Part shown: positions 60,418-64,000 of the stretch, piece after piece | Layout: every line of letters starts with the position of its first letter | Position numbering within the stretch: position 1 is the stretch's first letter | Source of the DNA: Candidatus Mailhella excrementigallinarum | Lineage (GTDB): Bacteria; Desulfobacterota; Desulfovibrionia; Desulfovibrionales; Desulfovibrionaceae | NCBI GenBank assembly: GCA_944324075.1 | Contig: CALUUZ010000015.1 | Coordinates: forward strand, 1-64,000 | Direction: 5' to 3' | Length of the DNA stretch: 64,000 nt | The notes under the pieces: model-generated | Databases searched by the model: none | Told to the model about the DNA's origin: nothing | Seen by the model: the letters and a program-made list of their open reading frames with translations, nothing else | Position numbers and translations under genes: made by a program

Positions 60418-61272
60418 CTATTCGGCCCTGATGTCCAGTTTAAGCGCGCGAATGGCGTTCTGATACAACAGCTTGGGCAGAACTTCGGGCTTGAAGGGCA
60501 GGGCCTTGAAGCCTTCCACGCCTTCCCTGAAGCCGATGAAGGGGTAGGCCGTGCCGAACACGAAGCGATCCTGCAGGAAGGTATTGGCCGCCATCACATA
60601 GTCGGACACGCCGGGGATATTGTACATGTACATGTCCGGGCACAGGTACAGATTGGGGCGCTTGAAGGCGGTGAAGCAGATCTGCTGCACCCAGGGGTAA
60701 CCGCCGTGGGTGTTGATGACGGTCATGTTCGGGAACTCGCCGCATACCCGGTCGATATGCTCGGGATTGCTGTGGCTGAGATCCGGGCCGTTGCCTCCGC
60801 CGCCCATGAGCAGAACCGGAATGCCGTGCCGCTCGCAATACTCGTAAACGGGGTAGATGCGCCGGTCGTCGCAGTACATGGGGTTGGGAAGCACACCGGG
60901 TTCCATGCCCACGGCGACCAGCGGCCCGTTGACCACCACGCGCTCGATTTCATCAATGGCCCTGCCGGGCACGGTGGGGTCAATGCCCGCCACGCCGATG
61001 AACCTGTCCGGGTATTCCCTGACTATTTCCACAATATCGTCGTTGGGCACATTGCCCATGAAGGGATTGGCCTGCCTGCCGGGAACCACGCCCATGGTCA
61101 CGCCGCCTTCCTCCATTTCCTTCAGCATGAGTTCCATGTCGCCCCGCTTCGCGGAAGGGGGCGGGGTCATGCCGAGGTTTCCGCTCCAGCGGGCGATGCG
61201 ATCCTGATTGCGGAAGATGTGCATGTTGAGAAATCCGCGCGTGGCGGGGCGGAGCCTGAAGTCGATAATCAT
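60418..61272 (-). CDS. Amidohydrolase-fold protein lacking the metal site (paralogue 4)
   Basis: The 284-residue protein begins MIIDFRLRPATRGFLNMHIF and shares length and much sequence with paralogue 3: GVAGIDP, NGPLVAVGMEPGVLP, INTHGGYPWVQQI and FGTAYPF. Arg6/Arg8 and Ala replace the metal-binding His, His and Asp. ATG 61272 is preceded by GAGG 6 nt upstream; the ATG at 61284 is less likely. It follows OYE3 by 36 bp, so here the protein is tied to a reductase and an MFS carrier, not to a TRAP system. Confidence 0.84.
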   Translation of the reverse strand: MIIDFRLRPATRGFLNMHIFRNQDRIARWSGNLGMTPPPSAKRGDMELMLKEMEEGGVTMGVVPGRQANPFMGNVPNDDIVEIVREYPDRFIGVAGIDPTVPGRAIDEIERVVVNGPLVAVGMEPGVLPNPMYCDDRRIYPVYEYCERHGIPVLLMGGGGNGPDLSHSNPEHIDRVCGEFPNMTVINTHGGYPWVQQICFTAFKRPNLYLCPDMYMYNIPGVSDYVMAANTFLQDRFVFGTAYPFIGFREGVEGFKALPFKPEVLPKLLYQNAIRALKLDIRAE

Positions 61273-61308
61273 GTCATGCCTCATGTTTTTTAGACGGTTA
61301 ACATCTGC

Positions 61309-63261
61309 TCACAGCGCCGCGCCCGCGGCCAGGCCGCTTTCCGCAGCGTTGAGGATTTTCGCCACATGGTCGCAGTCGCCGATGCTCGTGAAGGGAATCC
61401 CGGCCGCGCGCAGTTCTTCGGCCAGGCGTGTTTCCGGTCTGTAGCCGACGGCGGCCACCAGCGTGTCAAAGGCCGGGAGCGTCCGTTCTCCGCCGTCCGG
61501 CGTTTTCACGGTCACGATGCCCCTGTCGTCGATATGCAGGACCTGCGTGCCGGTAAGCAGCGTGACGCCGTATTTCTTCAGACGCGGCATCATGTAGCGC
61601 CGGGTGCGGCCCTCCATATCCCTGGCCACTTCGGGCTGCATTTCCAGCACGGTCACGGCGTGCCCGCGTTCGGCGAGGAATTCCGCCGTTTCGCAGCCGA
61701 TGAGCCCGCCGCCCATGATCAGCACTTTTGTGCCCGGCGCCACCGCGCCGGACAGAACCCTGTCCGCCGTCACCGCATTGGGCGCAGCCTTGCAGAAGCC
61801 GGGAAAGACCGGCACGCTTCCCGCGGCAAGAATGACGGCGTCCGCATGCGCGGCGCGCACGCTGTCGACGTCGGCCTCGCTGTTCAGATGAACCGCGACT
61901 CCCGCAGCCCTGAGGGCATGCTCGAAACGGGGAGCGAGCAGATCGAGATCCTGCTTGAAGGGAGGCCGGGCCGCGAGAGCCAGCAGGCCGCCGAGCCGGC
62001 CTTCCCTTTCCATCAGTTCCACATGGTGGCCGCGCCGGGCGGCGATGAGCGCGGCCTGCATGCCGGCAACTCCGCCGCCGATGACAAGAACCTTTTTCGG
62101 GGAAGAAACGCGGCTCAGATCGTACATCTCTTCCCGCCCTGTCAGGGGATTGAGAGCGCAGCCCACGCCCGTGCCGCGCGCGGAGCCGCCCACGCAGCCG
62201 TCATTGCAGCCCACGCAGCGGATGATGTCTTCGCTCTGGCCGGCGGCGGCCTTGTTCGGCAGATCCGGATCGGCGATCAGGGCGCGTCCCATGGCCGTGA
62301 GATCGGCGTCGCCGCGCCGGAGAATGTCTTCGGCCACGTTTTCGTCCGTAATGCGGTTGACGGCGATGATCGGCACGCGATGCCCCACGCCTTCCCGGAC
62401 CGCGCGGGCCACGCCGGAGATCCAGCCCTTGTCCACGCAGGCGGGCGGCGACACCATGAAGTTGGTTTCGCGCAGTCCGACGGAGACATGTATCCAGGAG
62501 ATGCCCTCGTCCGCAAGGCGGCGGGCGAAGGCCACGCCATCCTCAAGTTTCAGGCCGTTCGCAATGCCGACTTCCTCCAGCCGCTCCTCGGCGCTGAGGC
62601 GGTAGCCCACAGGGAAGTCCGGGCCGACATATTCGCGCACCCTGCGCAGCACTTCCAGCGGAAAGCGCATGCGCCTCTCCGCCGATCCCCCATACTCGTC
62701 CGTGCGCCGGTTGGTGAACGGAGAAAGAAACTGACTCAGCAGGTAGCCGTGGGCGCCGTGCAGCTCCACGGAGTCGAACCCGGCCTGTCTGGCCCGGAGC
62801 GCGGCCCTGCCCCAGCAGTCGGCCAGTTCCGTCAGATCCTCCTTCGTGAGGACGCGGGCGTCATTGTACGGGGTGACGCCCGGCACATGGGAAACAATCT
62901 GTACGGCCCGGCCCGTGGCCTGCGCGCTTGCCGCGCGCCCGGTATGCGCGAGCTGGATGGAGGAGCGCGCGCCGTGTGTGCGGATGCGCTCAGCCAGCTC
63001 CGCAAACGCGGGAATGCGGGCGTCGTCCGTCAGGCGCAGCCAGCGGGGCGTGGGCGAACCGGCGTCATGGATGCAGCATGCTTCCACAATCACCAGCCCC
63101 GCGCCGCCGCGGGCGCGCGCCTCATAATAGGCCAGCATGCGTTCGGTGACTTCCCCCGCGCCCGGCGAGGCGAACTTGGTGGACATGGGCGGGAAGACAA
63201 TGCGGTTTCTGAGCCGCATTGCACCCAGAGATATCGGCGTATTCCAAAGTGGAGTGTTCAT
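61309..63261 (-). CDS. Old-Yellow-Enzyme family NADH:flavin oxidoreductase (OYE3, FadH/BaiCD-like)
   Basis: The 650-residue protein has an FMN barrel (FPPMSTKFASPGAGEVTERM, ELHGAHGYLLSQFLSPFTNRRTDEYGG), a cluster motif CVGCNDGC...C near 340 and an FAD/NAD domain (VLVIGGGVAGMQAALIAARRG, ILAAGSVPV). It is the canonical 2,4-dienoyl-CoA/enoate reductase type and differs from OYE1/OYE2. ATG 63261 follows AAAGGAG in the family B leader. It is the first gene of an operon with paralogue 4, the MFS carrier and OYE2, read from the sigma-54 promoter at 63523. Confidence 0.92.
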   Translation of the reverse strand: MNTPLWNTPISLGAMRLRNRIVFPPMSTKFASPGAGEVTERMLAYYEARARGGAGLVIVEACCIHDAGSPTPRWLRLTDDARIPAFAELAERIRTHGARSSIQLAHTGRAASAQATGRAVQIVSHVPGVTPYNDARVLTKEDLTELADCWGRAALRARQAGFDSVELHGAHGYLLSQFLSPFTNRRTDEYGGSAERRMRFPLEVLRRVREYVGPDFPVGYRLSAEERLEEVGIANGLKLEDGVAFARRLADEGISWIHVSVGLRETNFMVSPPACVDKGWISGVARAVREGVGHRVPIIAVNRITDENVAEDILRRGDADLTAMGRALIADPDLPNKAAAGQSEDIIRCVGCNDGCVGGSARGTGVGCALNPLTGREEMYDLSRVSSPKKVLVIGGGVAGMQAALIAARRGHHVELMEREGRLGGLLALAARPPFKQDLDLLAPRFEHALRAAGVAVHLNSEADVDSVRAAHADAVILAAGSVPVFPGFCKAAPNAVTADRVLSGAVAPGTKVLIMGGGLIGCETAEFLAERGHAVTVLEMQPEVARDMEGRTRRYMMPRLKKYGVTLLTGTQVLHIDDRGIVTVKTPDGGERTLPAFDTLVAAVGYRPETRLAEELRAAGIPFTSIGDCDHVAKILNAAESGLAAGAAL

Positions 63262-63443
63262 CAAAAACTCCTTTGTGGTTTGAAAGCTCCCCCTTCAGGG
63301 GGAAAAGAGCGGCTGGCACGACGGCGAAGCCGATGAAATCCTTTTCTGCAATTCCTCCCTTCAGGGAGGGGCAATCCGCACGCCCCCTGTCCGTCGGCCG
63401 CTTCAGTCAGTCGGCGGATGGGGCGACTGCGGATTGAAACATG
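63262..63443 (-). repeat. Repeat family B, copy 3 (leader of OYE3)
   Basis: It has the stem CCTCCC/GGGAGG (63354-63369) extended by two T-G wobbles, CGGC-GAA-GCCG, CCCCC-TTCA-GGGGG and the AAAGGAG ribosome-binding site of OYE3. It is the leader segment between the sigma-54 promoter and the gene. Confidence 0.85.
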
Positions 63444-63507
63444 TATGCTCCGGCGATGCAGCGGTGATTCGGGCGGCGCGGGACGCCGCGGTTTCTGCGG
63501 AACCTGA

Positions 63508-63523
63508 TGCAACGATTATGCCA
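63508..63523 (-). promoter_or_regulatory. Sigma-54 promoter of the OYE3 operon
   Basis: The minus strand reads TGGCATAATCGTTGCA, with GG and GC exactly 10 nt apart and a full TTGCA -12 box. It is the best -12 in the window and points to OYE3 with a leader of about 235 nt made mostly of repeat family B. Confidence 0.75.
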
Positions 63524-63593
63524 AGAGGTATTGAAATGTAATATATTGTATTTATTTCTTATATTGAAAAGACGAAAAACTGTTGTCCAAAAA

Positions 63594-63646
63594 ATGCGCA
63601 TGTCATCTATGGACATGTCCATAATGCGCATTGTATATGGACATGG
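63594..63646. promoter_or_regulatory. Activator-site array between OYE3 and the divergent activator
   Basis: ATGCGCATGT (63594), ATGGACATGT (63609, part of the palindrome ATGGACATGTCCAT), ATGCGCATTG (63624) and ATGGACATGG (63637) form a tandem array with 15, 15 and 13 bp steps. It lies 70-120 bp upstream of the minus-strand sigma-54 promoter and 50-100 bp before the activator gene, so it may also mediate autoregulation. Confidence 0.65.
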
Positions 63647-63695
63647 GGCGGGCCTGATTGAACATGCGCGGGCTTCGCCGGGCGAGGAGGGAATC

Positions 63696-64000
63696 ATGCC
63701 GGACAACAGGGAGTTCATCGCGGCTGTGCGAAAGGAATGGGAACGCTTTCAGCGCGGGGAAAGCGTGAATCCCGGCGTGGTGCGGTCGATCATCCTCCGC
63801 TCGTGGGAGCGCTGCCGCGCCATGGGGCTGGACCCGGACAGGATGGCGCGTCCCGCCCTGACCGAAGAGGCCATGCGCGCCCTGCTGGAGGAGAAGGCCG
63901 AACTGATAGAGGTGGCGGGGAACGTCATGCAGCGTCTGTATGAACCCATCAGCACGTCGCGCAGCTTCATATCGCTGTCCGACGCCGGCGGGGTGGTGCT
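63696..64000 (+). CDS. Sigma-54 activator, N-terminal part (3' end outside window)
   Basis: The 101 residues visible resemble the N-terminus of the activator at 45704: [49 protein letters not shown] and FISLSD. The rest (GAF/PAS, AAA+ and Fis domains) would lie beyond the window. GGAGG ends 5 nt before ATG 63696. Being divergent from the OYE3 operon and separated from it by the ATGSRCATGT array, it is the likely activator of that operon. Confidence 0.82.
   Translation, partial: MPDNREFIAAVRKEWERFQRGESVNPGVVRSIILRSWERCRAMGLDPDRMARPALTEEAMRALLEEKAELIEVAGNVMQRLYEPISTSRSFISLSDAGGVV

Overview
The window looks like a chromosomal segment of a GC-rich (about 60 percent) anaerobic deltaproteobacterium of the Desulfovibrio/Bilophila type. 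This is inferred from gene content: selenocysteine-containing SelD plus YqeC, B12-dependent ribonucleotide reductase, paired arylsulfate sulfotransferases, many TRAP/TAXI/TTT solute systems and many sigma-54 activators. No rRNA, tRNA, CRISPR array or intact prophage was seen.

Layout. 1-7115: a GntR-controlled operon (DUF2848, nitrilase-family amidase, TTT binding protein, fused TctA-TctB, metal-ligand-poor M24 protein). 7296-11045: selD with an in-frame UGA, DUF302, an Elp3-like radical SAM protein, HIT, an IHF/HU protein. 11122-14424: HD-GYP protein, degenerate receiver/TPR protein, zinc-ribbon protein. 14989-18316: DctP and fused DctQM. 18544-25966: cytoplasmic and exported arylsulfotransferases, a small secreted protein, and a binding-protein histidine kinase with an NtrC-type regulator. 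26700-38690: housekeeping block (rplU, rpmA, obgE, proB, nrdJ, a DciA-like protein, a yybP-ykoY riboswitch with terC, two MGMT-family proteins, hslU, yqeC).

39040-64000 is the accessory part: three sigma-54 activators and three TRAP/TAXI or MFS clusters. Each cluster carries amidohydrolase-fold proteins, and two also carry Old-Yellow-Enzyme/FAD reductases. Four full-length amidohydrolase paralogues begin with D-x-R-x-R-P where the family has D-x-H-x-H, and they have also lost the strand-4 His and the final Asp, so the family metal site is gone. Four sequences matching the -24/-12 consensus were read by eye: before the TAXI-TRAP operon at 41762, before the exported sulfotransferase at 22432 (minus), and at 56337 and 63523 (both minus). 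The last two share direct repeats of ATGSRCATGT on a 15-bp pitch about 70-120 bp upstream, which suggests one activator, probably that starting at 63696, controls both operons.

Between the clusters at 51123-51961 lies a decayed junction: a TRAP permease missing most of its length, a degenerate IS5-type transposase and an amidohydrolase cut after about 17 codons. Three dispersed hairpin-rich repeat families fill most intergenic gaps: family A (about 180 bp, 13 copies), family B (about 180 bp, three copies that each contain the ribosome-binding site of the following gene) and family C (130-400 bp, GC-rich). The substrates of the TRAP/OYE clusters cannot be read from the sequence.
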